Shown here one piece after another: positions 34,798 through 47,540 of a stretch of DNA of 64,000 nt. How positions within the stretch are numbered: the first letter of the stretch is position 1; each line of letters starts with the position of its first letter. The DNA comes from Cyrtodaria siliqua (Eukaryota > Mollusca > Bivalvia > Adapedonta > Hiatellidae): the NCBI GenBank assembly GCA_037043455.1, contig JAWPHD010003081.1, positions 124,001 through 188,000 on the forward strand, written 5' to 3'. The notes under the pieces are model-generated. The model was not told the origin of the DNA. It was given only the letters and a program-made list of their open reading frames with translations, and ran no database searches. A program made the position numbers and the translations under genes.

Positions 34798-35197
34798 GTT
34801 GTTTTGTTGTTATTGAGATGATTTAGAAAAAATAAAAAATAGGGAGTGATTATCAAAGTAGAGATACTCTGACTAAGTACTTGAAATGATCACACGCTAT
34901 GTTTATAGCGGCTTAACACGGTTTATAGGATTTAAATTGTATATAATAAATAAATGTACAACACCCTGTACCACGTCAAATATATTTGATGTAAAAAAAG
35001 AAAGGAAAAGAAATGACACTATTGAAGCTATAGAATAATTGACACTATTAAGTCAATTATAATTGTAACAGTATACTGCTTTCCTTATTTAAATGAAGCT
35101 ATTGAGACACTATAAAATAAATAACACTATTAAAACACTATGAGTCTTTATAGGGCTAGTGCAGTACCGTATAGTACAATGTAATGTAATGCGACTA

Positions 35198-36523
35198 GCC
35201 ATTAAATTAAAGTCTAACCCTTCAAACCCAACTTTCGATAACGTTTTTCATCCTAGTTGTGAACCTCTTTTTGATCGAAAACCGAAGGCCATTCGACCAT
35301 TTGGTCTTCGTATTTAAACCAAAATTAAGAGACACTGAAATCGACCTAAATTTGATTGCCAAGTACAAAGTACCACAAATTCCACCGTGGACTTTGGAAA
35401 CTCCAACAATTATTTTTGATCTTTGTAATAATAACAAATCCAGTACAGACCCTACTGTCTTTCAAAGCAAATTTAATGAAATTATATCGAAATACAGTGA
35501 CTTTCAACATATCTACACAGATGGCTCTAAAGATGGAGATAAGGTAGCTGCAGCAGCTGTTCACAAACACAGCATAAAGAGCCGCCTGCCTGACAAGGCC
35601 TCTATCTTTTCAGCTGAACTTAAGGCAATTGAACTTGCCTTAAATTATATTCAGGAATCTGATGATGACCATTTCGTAATCTTTTCTGATTCCCTTTCAT
35701 CTCTTCAAGCACTGGGTAATATGAAACATGATAACCCAGTTGTGCTTCAACTTTTAGAAAAATACAATTCTCTTATAATTGATAATGTTATTATTTTCTG
35801 CTGGCTTCCAAGCCATGTAGGAATACGTGGTAATGGTAGAGCTGATAGTGCTGCTAAGGCAGCATTAGATTTACCTATATCTAATACCAAATTACCTTAT
35901 ACTGATTTTAAAAGTTGTATTAACACATATATTCGTAACTCTTGGCAAACCGCTTGGGATTTGTCCTTTAACAATAAACTCCATTCAATTAAACCGTTAC
36001 TCGGAGAATGGCGTTCTTCTACTAGACCCATTCGTCGAGAGGAAGTCATACTAGCCCGGTGCAGGATAGGGCATACACGTTATACTCATTCATATTTATT
36101 ACAAGGTGAGCAATTACCAGAATGTATACCCTGCTTTGCACCGTTAACGGTCAAACACATCTTATTGGAATGTGTAGACTTTGATCCTATGCGTCAAAGG
36201 TACTACAATGTTAATACTATGAAAGAGTTATATGATACTGTAGATTTTAGTCTTGTTTTAGATTTCCTCAAAGAGATCAGACTATATAAATCATTGTAAT
36301 GTGTTCTTATATATTTATACTTGTTTATATACCCGTTGACGGGCATTTTTTGATTTACATACATACTTTATATTACACCTTATCATCCCTTATTTTTTAA
36401 TAATTTTATCTTTATATATTTACATTAATTTTTAATTAATTCTTCATTTTCATCATTGTTTTGCGCACAATATGACCTATTTATGTGTCGACGTGCCGTA
36501 AAACACCATTCATTCATTCATCT
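35198..36523 (+). mobile_element. B2: 5'-truncated family B element
   Basis: About 1.3 kb homologous to the last part of B1 (from B1 23189 to the tail), ending CACC(ATTC)3. It starts inside ORF2, which is the usual result of incomplete reverse transcription. A short flanking repeat, TAGCC (35196-35200 and 36524-36528), may be its target duplication but is too short to be sure. It lies inside the A2 5' region, so it is younger than A2. Confidence 0.88.
35205..36299 (+). pseudogene. B2 ORF2 fragment: RNase H and C-terminal knuckle
   Basis: Over 90% identical to B1 ORF2 from about residue 868. A one-base insertion near 35314 shifts the frame at the fragment start; from there 36299 is reached without a stop. 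RNase H motifs YTDGS, AELKAIE and FSDSLSS and the CIPC...H...C knuckle are kept. One Val codon is lost after YTDGSKDGD, and GNDRAD has become GNGRAD. With no endonuclease or RT it cannot be functional. Confidence 0.88.
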
Positions 36524-37457
36524 TAGCCTATATGTGTACGCTTCTAATGTCAGCGTATCTTTCAACCTATGCACTCAATAGGATATCTATATTTGGAAAA
36601 AGTTCACAATCTACACTAAATGTCAACGTATCTTGACCAGCTGATGTCCTTTTTTTAGCTAAACTGTTCCACACACGCCTTGTATAATTTTAATATGAAA
36701 GGTCTATAACCGGAAATGAATTGAAACGTATGTAGAACGTTTCCAAATAATGTAATGGATAGTTTCGAAAATCTTCTATGATGATAAAACTTCTAATTAT
36801 AAAAATCAGAATATTTCTAAAGATATATTGTATATATGCATACAATAACTAAACAGATGTATTAACTTCTTTTAATAGATATAGATTAGATAGATAAGAA
36901 TCCTTTATTAACCAGATCTCATCAGAAATTAAAATTATTGCGAAGTGGAAATATTTTCGAAACTATACATTCGCCTCTAGATAAAAATAGACTATTGTGA
37001 TTTGGGCGAATGTGTCAAATTGTGTCAAATTGAATACAATAGGTAGATACGTTGCATTTAGAATAGTGCTCACCCAGATATGAAAGATATATAGCCAATA
37101 CTGGCGTAAACAAACCTTAGATTCTATCGATAATTCTGATAAAAACTAATATCCACAGATAAAATTCAGCGTCTAGGGTATAGATATGTATAAAAAAAAC
37201 TATTGTGGACTATACTTCGAGACGGGATGGATCTACCACCCCAGTCACGAAGTAAAAGTCTCACTAGCAGTCTATATTGTCTGCCCCTGATAATAATCAG
37301 AGAGCAAACAAATAGCGTATAAGATTGCTATGTCTCTAAACCCCAAACACCAAACCCTATCCGTAGATATTTAAAATAGTAAAAACAGAAGTAAAAAATC
37401 AATTCTACACCAATAGACCGGAAGACATGAGACGTCTTGACCGGTCGAGTGCATAGG

Positions 37458-37956
37458 TAATAAGATTTTAATACACCCTACTTAAGAGATGTTATGAGAT
37501 TTGAGATTTTGTCGGTTTTTAATTTTCGTTTCACAAACCGGATTGAAATTGGACCAATCAGAATCGAGCAGAATTATTCTTATTTCCGGTTTGTGTAAAG
37601 ATTTAGTTGTCTATGTAAAATACTAAAATTATGTCTAACGGCTGGGAAATGGTTATTAAATGTTTCTGAAAGGTGGTTTATCGTCAACAGTTTGAGTACT
37701 TAGACCATTTGGAGTTGTTTATTGAAGTTTGGCTTGATTTTTTGCGTTCAGTTTTATTTCACAAATTGGCTTGAGAATGGGCCAATCAGAATCAAGGAGA
37801 AATTTTTCTTATAGAATTGAATTAGATTCTTTTTTTCTTTTTTTTAAAAATCTTGGTTACACAAAACTGTTTGACAACGGGCCCGTCAGATTAAATTGCA
37901 AATGTAAGTTATTAAATTTGTTACTATGGCCCTAATAAGACTACAAGGAAACTACT
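37458..37956. repeat. G2, left part: CCAAT-rich block upstream of C1
   Basis: Aligns with 52681-53160 and 62140-62628. Contains CCAATCAG at 37554 and 37782, each preceded at about 10 bp by ATTG or a variant (CGGATTGAAATTGGACC). The last 12 bases, AAGGAAACTACT (37945-37956), are the left copy of the D5-D6 target duplication. No gene. Confidence 0.85.
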
Positions 37957-38688
37957 TGTTGTTTGTTGTTGTTTGTTCGAAGGATTATAGTGCCTCCGCC
38001 CTTATGTGACACCAGAGAATCCCGGTACGCCACGGGCATTAGGTGTGCACTATATCTGTCGGAGTGTAGAGTTGTATCTGCGTTGATTGCATCTGCGTCG
38101 TTTCAATTGTATGTATGTCGTCTCGCTGTGGCGTTGATTGGTGGCTGCTGTGGTGTTGCTGGATCCTACATCTACTGGTGTGGTGGAGCCTACATCCTCT
38201 ACTGGTGTGTCCTACATCCGCTACTGGGCCGTCTGGGTGCTGTGTCTTTGGGGGCCATCCCCGCCGCTGCAACCTTCGTCCCCGGAGGCTCAAAGCATCT
38301 ACCAACAATGTAGAGAGTAGCTACTTTGACGTACTAAAGGCACGCAGGTTGCTGGATCCCCTGCTCTACGTAACATCTCCGAGTCTTCCCTACGTCAGGT
38401 CCGTTCAGCTGCTGAGTCGCCGGCAACACACATTCTATATTTACAAAGCCGATATGTGCCACACCAAACATACACGCATACAGCATACACCGGCGCTCAG
38501 CTAACTGCATCTCTTCAGTGGTAGTGTCCCAGGCGATGTTCAATGGCGGGCAGGACAGAGGATACGACACCAATCTTGGTCAACAACACTGCCGGATCCA
38601 GCGTAAACAAACAACGCGGATACACAGCAGTGTTGAAGTGCCTTCCCCACGACGTGCACGTGTCGGTGTCCACAGAGAAGAAGGAAAC
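37957..38688 (-). mobile_element. D5: divergent D element with (TTG)n end
   Basis: Begins with TTG/GTT repeats instead of TG, then TTCGAAGGATTATAGTGCCTCC, and ends with the family block (CCCCACGACGTGCACG). Near its right end CAACACTG (about 38580) pairs with CAGTGTTG (about 38628), and further in GCTGAG/CGCCGG pairs with CCGGCG/CTCAGC around 38410-38505. It is followed by another copy of the target, AAGGAAAC (38681-38688), and then D6. The small frames in it look spurious. Confidence 0.65.
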
Positions 38689-39313
38689 GTGTTGTTGTTG
38701 TTGTTATGTCTAAGGATTATAGTGCCTCCGCCCTTATGTGACACCAGAGAATCCCGGTACGCCACGGGCATTAGGTGTGCACTATGGTCTTGTTGAGTGA
38801 TGTGTTGTATCTGTGTGTTGATTCTGTGTCGATTCAATTGTAGTGTGTAGTGTCGTGTCGCATCGCTCTGTGTAGATTCGCTGTGGCGTTGAGTGGTGGC
38901 TGCTTCGGTGTTGCTCTTACATCCTCTACATCTACATCCTCTACTGGTGTGTGTCGCTGTCATACAACCGCTACTGGCCGTCTGGGTTCTGTATTGTTGG
39001 GGGCCATCCCCATCAAAATATGACCCCTGCGCCGCACGCACCGCCCGATGTCTGTGTCCCCCTTCCTGTCTTCTGTGGATTGTAAAATACCACGGTTGAA
39101 TGTAGGCTTCCGTACATCAGCGACTGCAGACCGTCCGACTTTCCAGGGTCATTACGAGACATCAGATGATGCGTGCTTTGATGGGCCGCAGGAGACATCC
39201 TCACGATCTGTCAACCGATATTTAATTCAAACCTGAGAATGACAAGTTCTCAGGTATTAAATATCGGCTGTGCCCTCTCCACGACGTGCACGTTGTGAGG
39301 ATCCGGAGAAGAG
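38689..39313 (-). mobile_element. D6: D element directly following D5
   Basis: Same start as D5 (GTTGTTG, then CTAAGGATTATAGTGCCTCC) and the family end block at about 39268-39313. Outer target copies AAGGAAACTACT lie at 37945-37956 and 39314-39325, with a third partial copy between D5 and D6. Carries the long terminal hairpin 39215-39267. Confidence 0.65.
39215..39267 (-). other. Two-part hairpin in D6
   Basis: The outer stem CCGATATTTAAT (39215-39226) pairs with ATTAAATATCGG (39256-39267). The inner stem CCTGAGAA (39232-39239) pairs with TTCTCAGG (39247-39254), loop TGACAAG. D3 has the same structure with one compensated base pair in the outer stem. Confidence 0.85.
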
Positions 39314-41060
39314 AAGGAAACTACTAGAATAAAGTTTTGTTATAAGAGCTAAGTGAATTTCCCAAATTGGATTGAAAAAGGAGCCAATCAGAGCCAAGGA
39401 GACAATTTGCTATTTCAATTTGCTATTTGCTCTCAGCCAATCAGAATCGAGCTTATTTACGGTTTATTCAGAGATTTCACTGCTTTTTGTTAAATATTAG
39501 AAGTTTGATACCGGATTAAGAAAAGGTTATTATGGTTATCCTGATGTTAGTTGATTTTCTAGACTTACTTTATTTCTGTCTTTATTATTGTTCTTCCCTT
39601 TCTTACACAGCACACCATAGATCGGCACAATATATCACAGAACAGGACAACAGAATCAAGGAGAAAATTTTCTTATAGAGTTGAATTATATATATATATT
39701 TTTTTTTAAATTTATTACACAAAACTGTTTGACAGCGGGCCCTTCAGATTAAATTGTAAATGTACGATATTAAATTTGTTACTATGGCCCTAATAAGACT
39801 ACAAGAAAACTGATAGAATAAAGTTTTGTTATAAGAGCTAAGTAAATTTCCCAAATTGGATTGAAAAAGGAGCCAATCAGAGCCAAGGAGACAATTTGCT
39901 ATTTCAATTTGCTATTTGCTTTCAGCCAATCAGAATCGAGCTTATTTCCGGTTTATTCAGAGATTTCACTGCTTTTTGCTAAATATTGAAAGTTTGATAC
40001 TGGATTAAGAAAAGGTTATTATGGTTATCCTGATGTTAGTTGATTCTCTAAACTAACTTGATTTCTGTCTTTATTATTGTTCCTCCCTTTCTTACACAGC
40101 ACACCACAGATCAGCACAATATATCACAGAACAGGACAATACAGTACAAAATATCAATATATCACAATTCAACACAATTCAATACAAAGAACACAGTGAA
40201 ACACGCGAGTTGCACGACGTGTTATACAAAAAAGGAATTGCGATTATAACAGTTAGATAGAAACTTGAGGTGGTTATACAGATTGGTTTGATGTATTATC
40301 TAGACTTTACTTGTATTAAACCTAAAATGGTTTATTGTAGCCCACTCACTTTGCTGGTGATAAATCTAGTTTAATAAAGTGGTTATGACAATTTTCTTAT
40401 ATTCAGAGCATTAGACAAAAGACTTTAAATGGTTTTAGGAACCTGGTTTAGTATAAAATTTAATTTTACCGGTGATGAATCTAGTTTAAAGTAGCTGATT
40501 ATGAGGATTTATCTCGAATTCACAAAGATCGGCTTGAAAAACGGGCCAATCAGCGCCAGGAAGATATGCGCTCAGCCTATCAGAAATTTTCAAAAATTTA
40601 ATGCTTTTGGTTTTTGCTAGAAAGTAACAATTTGGCAATGGCTTACACACTGATTAATTAATGTTTACTGAAAATATCTTACTATTAGTTTTTCTATACA
40701 CTTACTTGTTTCCTAGATTTCTTTTCTTCTTGAACAGCACAACACAGAACAATACAATACAACACAAAGACAGCTTTTAACACAGAAAAACGGTGGTGCG
40801 CGCGAATTGCTCAAAGCTCAATACGGCACGCGATGTATTATGGTATAAACGCTTACTTTGATTAATACCTCCGATAGGTTTTAATTAATTAATTCTTTAA
40901 TTCCTTATCCTGGTTTATGACGATAAGAACGTTAAGAACGTTTTATTTAAAATCCCTATGTTTATTTACTAACCTTGGTTTTCAACTGTTTTTATCAAGT
41001 TAACCGCGCGTTTTAAAATGCTAGTCACGAGACTGGTTTTATACACGTCTGATCACGAGA
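39314..41060. repeat. G2, right part: tandem CCAAT-rich subrepeats
   Basis: Two subrepeats of about 485 bp start near 39327 and 39811 (AATAAAGTTTTGTTATAAGAGC). Each has paired CCAATCAG octamers about 53 bp apart (39384/39437 and 39873/39926) and a pyrimidine-rich run ending CTTACACAG. A third, different subrepeat with CCAATCAG at 40546 matches G1. No gene is supported. Confidence 0.85.
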
Positions 41061-41072
41061 GAAATTAGAATG

Positions 41073-41074
<2 letters not shown>

Positions 41075-41106
<32 letters not shown>

Positions 41107-41755
41107 TTCGAAGGTTTAAAGACCGTCCGCCAACTAAAACGCCAGGAGAACCCTGGCGTTATGGGCACAATAGAGTCTGGTCTGATCTAGTGGAGTGTGT
41201 TGGTTGATCTGGTGCTGCTGCTGTGGTTGTCGTTTCTGTTGTGTGTGTGTAGGTGGATGTCGCTTTCGCTCTGTGTAGTCTTCGCTGCGGCGGTGAGTGG
41301 TCTGGACTGGTCTGGCATGGTGGTCGGCTGCTGGCGTGGGGGTCCTACATCCGCTAAGTTGTCGTACATCCTCTACTCTTCTTTATGGTGACGGTCTTGT
41401 TTAGGGCCACACCCATCACAGTATGACCCCTGCGCCGCACACACCGCCCGATGTCTGTGTCACCCTGAAGTCTTCTGTGGCTTGTGAAAAACCACGGTAG
41501 AATGTGGGCTTCGCTGCAATGTGATGACCAGAGGTTTATGGTTGAGTACAGGTCCATTGCAGCATCAGCCCGCGTACCGGTTTCCGACTTCAGAGATCTG
41601 GAGACATCAGATGATGTGTGCTGTGATGGGACGCAGGAGACACCTTCACATTTAGTCAACCGATATTCAATTCAAACCTGAGAATGACAAGTTCTCAGGT
41701 ATTGAATATCGGCAGTGCCCTCTCCACGACGTGCACGTAGTGAAGATCTAGAGAA
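41075..41755 (-). mobile_element. D3: D element with long (TG)n and two conserved hairpins
   Basis: 681 bp between 14-bp duplications GAAATTAGAATGAA (41061-41074) and GAAATCAGAATGAA (41756-41769), one mismatch. (TG)n occupies about 41075-41103. The tail stem AACGCCAGG (41138-41146) pairs with CCTGGCGTT (41152-41160). The right-end hairpin is listed separately. No coding capacity. Confidence 0.78.
41660..41712 (-). other. Two-part hairpin in D3
   Basis: The outer stem CCGATATTCAAT (41660-41671) pairs with ATTGAATATCGG (41701-41712); the inner stem CCTGAGAA (41677-41684) pairs with TTCTCAGG (41692-41699). Compared with D6, a C-G pair replaces T-A. Confidence 0.85.
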
Positions 41756-41769
41756 GAAATCAGAATGAA

Positions 41770-44221
41770 CATTTCACTTATTTCCTATATGTTTCATTTT
41801 AATTGCGTCGACCTTTACCTGTCGTGTTCTACTGGCCTGACCTGCCCTACTTGCGTGTCCTACTTAAAAATATGTATTTAATGCCGAGTTTCTTAACTAT
41901 GTTATTCAGGGTCAGGGTCGATATAAGTGTCAAGGTCGGATTTGTCAATTTGGACACAGCGCGGACCGGATGGAAATCACTTGGTTTTAAAGTGATATTA
42001 TTACTGGTTTTATGATCGAAATAGACAATAGGCAAGGCACAACACACTACAATACAAATCAAATCAGCAACCAAAGACTCAAGACAACCTAGTGGCGAGA
42101 CGGTTAGACAATGCAATACCAACATGTTCATGAAAAACCCCATACCAACTATGTGATTAGGGTACCACAGGTACAGTTAGATCTCCCATCATCAACCTAA
42201 TCTTGGAATCCGTAATCGGTGAAGTTTTTCATATATGAGTATGTGAGACATGTCAAAAATGTCACTGTTTTTTTAAGTTTACTGACGGTCCCATCCCTTC
42301 TGATGGGATGAGCACTTAGTGAGGTAAATTTACAGAATAATTATATAGTCCATTGTACGTTTACATACATACACCTGTACATACATTCATGCACACCAGA
42401 TGCCCTCTCTCTCCCATTCCAGCGCGTTGTATGCCAAGTGCTGTCTAAGAGTTACATGTACCAGCCTTATACCGGGACGGGGGAGGGATGGCATCCGGCG
42501 CTTATGTGCTATAGACACTGGTAAGTTTCCATGCATACTCGTATACATACATACATGCACACGCATAGGATATATGTGGTAGGTCGACCTCACTGTACCA
42601 CTTTTTATGACATATTGCTTTACAAGAAGGGGTTGTAACTTGCCTATGCTAATACTGTACTATTTATATCATGAATAAATGTACCGGCTCTGCTATGTAC
42701 GCATGTTCTTTAATCCTTTAAAACACCCCAAAGTGGTGTCGAGCTACCCAATCTTTTAAGTCTTCTTCCAGCCTAGACGTAAATACGCTTGCACGCCCCA
42801 AAGACTACAGCGAGCATCCACTCGCTGTATTTGTGTCAGTGGAGAGACTCGCCTACTATGCAGGTGTAGTTCCTTCATAGTTTGGGCATTGATTTGGTAG
42901 CGCGGCCCCACCGTGCGATGTTGTCACCATTATTGATATGGGGTCCGGTGCCGCGTCCTCATCGTTAACCTTACTCAGCGCTCATAGAGCTGGTTCCAGG
43001 GTGAGTTACACCCCCAGTCACTACCGAGTATCAGGAAGGATGGCGGATTTGGCCATGGGCCCATACTACAATGTCCGTGTGTACCATACTTATAGTTTAT
43101 ACTGTACATCTTCTCTATTTACCTAACCTAGTGTATCTGTTATATTGTATTCTGCCTGTCATGATATGGTTTGTCCTATTCTAAGTTTTAAGCGAGTGTA
43201 CGGGCCCAGACTCAAGCTTACTGGCACGGACACCCCAGTTCGCACCCTAGCTGCAGGACTGCATGTTTGCGGCGCCGCCCGGGATTGAACCAAGATGATC
43301 ACTTGTGCCCATCGGCTATCATTGTATCACAGAAATTATTCCAAGTGCAGATGAAGCACCACATTAGACTCAACTAATCGTTTTTAACTTTCGCTATGTT
43401 TTATAGTAATAGGGCGTTTTGACTTGTCCATATCTTGGTATGTTTACATTACCTATATAATCATACATTTAATTTAAATGGTGCATGTTCGATCCCCATT
43501 TAGTTGGAATTATGGTTTATTTTCGTTTTACAAAACGGATTGAAAATGGACCAATCAGGGATTTGTTGGTTTTTTGTTTCGCGAAACGAAGTGAAAATGA
43601 ACCAATCAGGTGTAAGCTGCATTTTCGTTTTGCAAAACGGATTGAAATTATCCGCGCGGTCCAAAGTGAGAGCACCGTTAATGAAATGTTGGTTTTTCAA
43701 TGGTTTTTAAAATATGGGTTCCACCCCTAGTTGCTTTCCCATCCCTCTCCCGGCGCCCATGGGAGCAAAGCACGTATTGACCGCCTTATACCGAGGGGCA
43801 GTGGTGCTGCAAGTAGTGCATGGGTCCATTTATTTAGTGTTTTGACGTTGATAAGTCATAATGAGATATATTGGTAGAGTATCAAAATGTGTGCAATTCC
43901 GTTTATGCTTTTATATTAATGATGGCAGAATTCAAGATCAGATGAACAGTATACCTCCATATGGCTAAATATACACATGGACCCATACATTTCATGCTAC
44001 ATACGACATCTATCCATATACTTATTTCTTATCACTATTTGCTACGGAGATATGACCACACACATGTATACCATATGAGTTTAAAATGTATGAGGGTCAT
44101 CCGGCACTCATATTACGCATGAAAATGACTATTATATGAGCGCCAGCGAACCCCACACATTTGAAAAACATCACTTTTGCATTTTTACTGAATACTTAGC
44201 GGCAACAGAGCATGTTTGATT
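41770..44221 (-). repeat. C2 3' untranslated region
   Basis: Non-coding, aligned with C1 12461-14676. It contains the triple palindrome/CCAAT repeat at 43511-43645 (CCAATCAG at 43551 and 43602). Nothing else recognisable. Confidence 0.75.
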
Positions 44222-45869
44222 CTATATTCTGTATAAAACTCCTGTCGATCGGAGGAACTTAAAAACCGCGTTCCGCGTTTCTACTGCATATTGAGTTTCC
44301 GGGAATAATAGCGCTTTTTGGTCTATTATCTTTAATCCTAACTTGAGAAGGTCGGTTTTTAGTGTTTCGCGTTGGCTTAAGTATAAGGGGCATAGACCCG
44401 AGGGATCAAAGAAGTTGTGGTCAAATGATCCGTTTTGACCGCATGTTTCGCAATCTGTGCTTAGTCCGTTGCTAGTTTTTATCTTATCATTGTCTCCTAG
44501 CCGGCTATGTCCTAATTTTAGTCGGGTATATGCAATATCCATGCGCCTATCTTCGCTATATTGTATTACTTTATTTGGTACATGGGGGTGCATGGAAATA
44601 CGTTGTGTGGTAGCTTTTGACCAATTTTGCTTCCATTCGCTTGTCATTTTAGCTAAAATTATCGAATAGATTTCTTTAAGGCCTAATGGCACGGGTATTG
44701 GGGTGCCTTTGCTTGCCCCTCTGTTAGCCCAGTAGTCCGCCCTTTCATTCCCTTCTATATCTACGTGGCTGGGGATCCAATTCATTTCTAAAAGTATGTT
44801 TAGTTCTGAAATGGTGTTGATTTGTTTTAAGATCGAATAAGTTAGGTCGGGTCTACTATTGTTAGTACCATTAGCTATTGATTGTAGTGAACTCAGACTG
44901 TCGCTGAATATCACCACTTTTTCGGGTTTGAATGTTATTATCCATGTGAGCGCTATTCGAATCGCTACTAGTTCGGTTGTGTATACTGATAACCTGTGGT
45001 CTACTTTATAACCTTTTTCTAAAATCAAAGTATTGTTGGTACTGTATATGCAAATTCCCATATCCGGCTATTTCTTTCTCGGGGTTTTTACTCCCATCTG
45101 TATATATTTTGACATAATCCTTATAGTTGCTGTCTATATGGTCTATACTTATATTGCGTGCTATCGCGGGTTCTGTTTGTTTTTTATTAATTAAGTGGGT
45201 GAGATCTAGGCACGGCTTTAAGATTCGTATTAGCGTATTATCGGGGTAGACGGGTTTTGATATTGATAGATTGGTCATGTTATGTTTACTTAACAAGGTT
45301 TGTATTTGCTGAGTATACAGGAGTTTTAGGCGAGTTTTATCTTTTTTATGTTCGAATATGCCTATCTTTGTTATTTTCGCGTTAATTGGGAGGTTTTGTT
45401 TTAACCGGGTTCATCTTGCCCAGTATTTGAGCATATTCTTTTCGCGGTGTATAAACAGTGGCGTTTCTGCACATTCCGCCATGAGTCCAATTATGTTGGT
45501 TGACCTATGTGCCCCTGTGGCTATGCGCAGGGCTTTATTTTGTATTACTTGTAGTTTATATAGTAACCTATCGGACGCGGAGGCATATGCTATGTCTCCA
45601 TAACTGATTTTACTTAAAATTAGCGCTTTGTATAGGTTGATTAGGGATGTTTTATCTGCACCGTACGTGCTGTTAGTTAACATTCTAAGCAGGCGCATAT
45701 CCTTATTACATCTTTCTATGACATACGTGATGTGTTTCTTCCATGTCAGATGCCTATCGAAGTACATTCCCAGGAGTTTTGCATGTGGCGCGTATTCTAC
45801 TGTTTTGTTACATAGTTTCAGTTTTTAGCTCTACTGATCAGAGATCAGCAGAGCTTATGCCGTGGTGCG

Positions 45870-45917
45870 GCGTCCGTCGTCCGTCCGTCCGTCCGTCCGT
45901 CCGTCCGTCCGTCCGTC
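45870..45917. repeat. (CCGT)n microsatellite in F
   Basis: About eleven CCGT units, equal to ACGG on the other strand. This is the tetranucleotide typical of pearl-type elements. Confidence 0.95.
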
Positions 45918-45928
45918 AACTTTTTTTT

Positions 45929-47540
45929 TGTAGCAACTACTCCTCTGAAACTACTGAATAGATTTTCATGAAACTTTACAGGAATGTTGCCCATGGAGTC
46001 TAGTTGATCCTAGCAAAAATTCATGTTGATGTGAAACCCGAGATGGCCGCCAAATCTAAAAATAGATTTTTAAAAAACAAGTTTGTAGCGACTACTTCTT
46101 GAAAACTCTAAGTGATATTGATATGGGACTTTTTCTAACATGATCAGCATGACATGATGTTGGTCCTTATAGAAAATCATTTTGATTCGACGTTAAACAT
46201 GGCTGCCAGCGGCCATCTTTGTTTACATAGAGTTATATAATGAAAACTTGTAGCGACTACTCCTCTGAAACTACTTGACGGATTTTCATTAAACTTCACA
46301 GGAATGTTGCTCTTGATGTCTAATTGATCCTAGCAAAATTTCAGGTCGGCCAGAAATTCAAGATGGCCGCCACAGCTAAAAATAGATTTTTAAAAAATAA
46401 GTTTCTAACGACTACTTCTTGAAAACTATAAGTGATATTGATATGCGTCTTTTCCTAAAATGATCAGTATGACATGATGAGTTGATCCTTGTCGAAAATT
46501 ATTTTGACTCGACGTTAAACATGGCTGCCAGCGGCCATCTTTGTTTACATAGAGTTATATAATGAAAACTTGTAGCGACTACTCCTCTGAAACTACTTGA
46601 CGGATTTTCATGAAACTTCACAGGAATGTTGCTCTTGATGTCTAATTGATCCTAGCAAAATTTCAGGTCGGCCAGAAAATTCAAGATGGCCGCCACAGCT
46701 AAACATAGATTTTTAAAAAATAAGTTTCTAACGACTACTTCTTGAAAACTATAAGTGATATTGATATGCGTCTTTTCCTAAAATGATCAGTATGACATGA
46801 TAACTGATCCTTGTCGAAAATTATTTTGACTCGACGTTAAACATGGCTGCCAGTGGCCATCTTTGTTTACATAGAGTTATATCATGAATGAAAACTTGTA
46901 GCGACTACTCCTCTGAAACTACTTGACGGATTTTCATGAAACTTCACATGAATGTTGTTCTTGATGTCTAATTGATCCTAGCAAAACTTCAGGTAGGCCG
47001 GAAATTCATGATGGCCGCCACAGCTAAAAATAGATTTTCAGAAAACAAGTTTGTAGCGACTACTACTTGAAAACTATAAGTAATATTGATATGGGACTTT
47101 TTCTAAAATGATCAGCATGACATGATGTTGGTCCTTGTAGAAAATGATTTTGATTCGATGTTAAACATGGCTGTCAGTGGCCATCTTTGTTTACATAGAG
47201 TTATCTAGTTAAAACTTGTAGCGACTACTCCTCTGTAACTACTCGATGGATTTTCTTGAAACTTCACAGGAATGTTGCTCTTGATGTGTTATTGATCCTA
47301 GCAAAATTTCAGGTCGGCTGGAAATTCAAGATGGCCGCAGTGGTTAAAAATAGATTTGAAAAATGTGATTTTGTGGTGACTACTTCTCAAAAAGCATAAT
47401 TGATGTTGATTTGGAACCTTTAGCAAAATGTCTGGCACGACATCTTGCAGGCTGATCAGGGTTTAACTGTCTTGGTGCTCATCAGTCATTTGATCGAAAC
47501 ACCCCTATGTACTACAAATGGACTGGTCCAAATTAAAAGG
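45929..47540. repeat. Five ~320-bp tandem repeats in F
   Basis: The anchor TAGCRACTACTCCTCTG occurs at 45931, 46251, 46573, 46899 and 47219, a spacing of 320-326 bp. Each unit also carries CAAGATGGCCGCCA-like and CGTTAAACATGGCTG-like blocks. Two decayed partial units follow around 47985-48360. Confidence 0.9.

Larger units (their letters stand above)
26486..37457 (-). mobile_element. A2: full-length family A non-LTR element with B2 nested inside
   Basis: The borders are set by the 11-bp duplication TAATAAGATTT at 26475-26485 and 37458-37468. The host sequence rejoins across it (CCCTAATAAGAT ... TTTAATACACCC), as in the uninterrupted G3 block at 52681-52705. Length is 10.97 kb, about 9.65 kb without B2. 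Same gene order as A1. It interrupts array unit 1 directly upstream of C1 ORF1. The RT catalytic box is deleted, so this copy is dead. Confidence 0.92.
34798..37457 (-). promoter_or_regulatory. A2 5' region, interrupted by B2
   Basis: Non-coding. The parts outside B2 (34798-35197 and 36524-37457) align with the A1 5' region 8603-9763, including the blocks CTCGCCTCTAGATAA-like at about 36970 and GGGATGGAT...ACCACCCC at about 37205. Confidence 0.65.

Noticed and set aside
37957..39313. CRISPR-like or satellite array suggested by recurring blocks in D5 and D6
   Set aside because: There are only two copies, each with its own internal sequence and target duplications. Tandem mobile-element insertion explains them.
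45827..45850. Terminal inverted repeats of F as evidence for a DNA transposon or MITE
   Set aside because: No target-site duplication, the right-hand inverted repeat is about 20 bp inside the end, and a terminal hairpin follows it. The Helentron/HINE model fits better.
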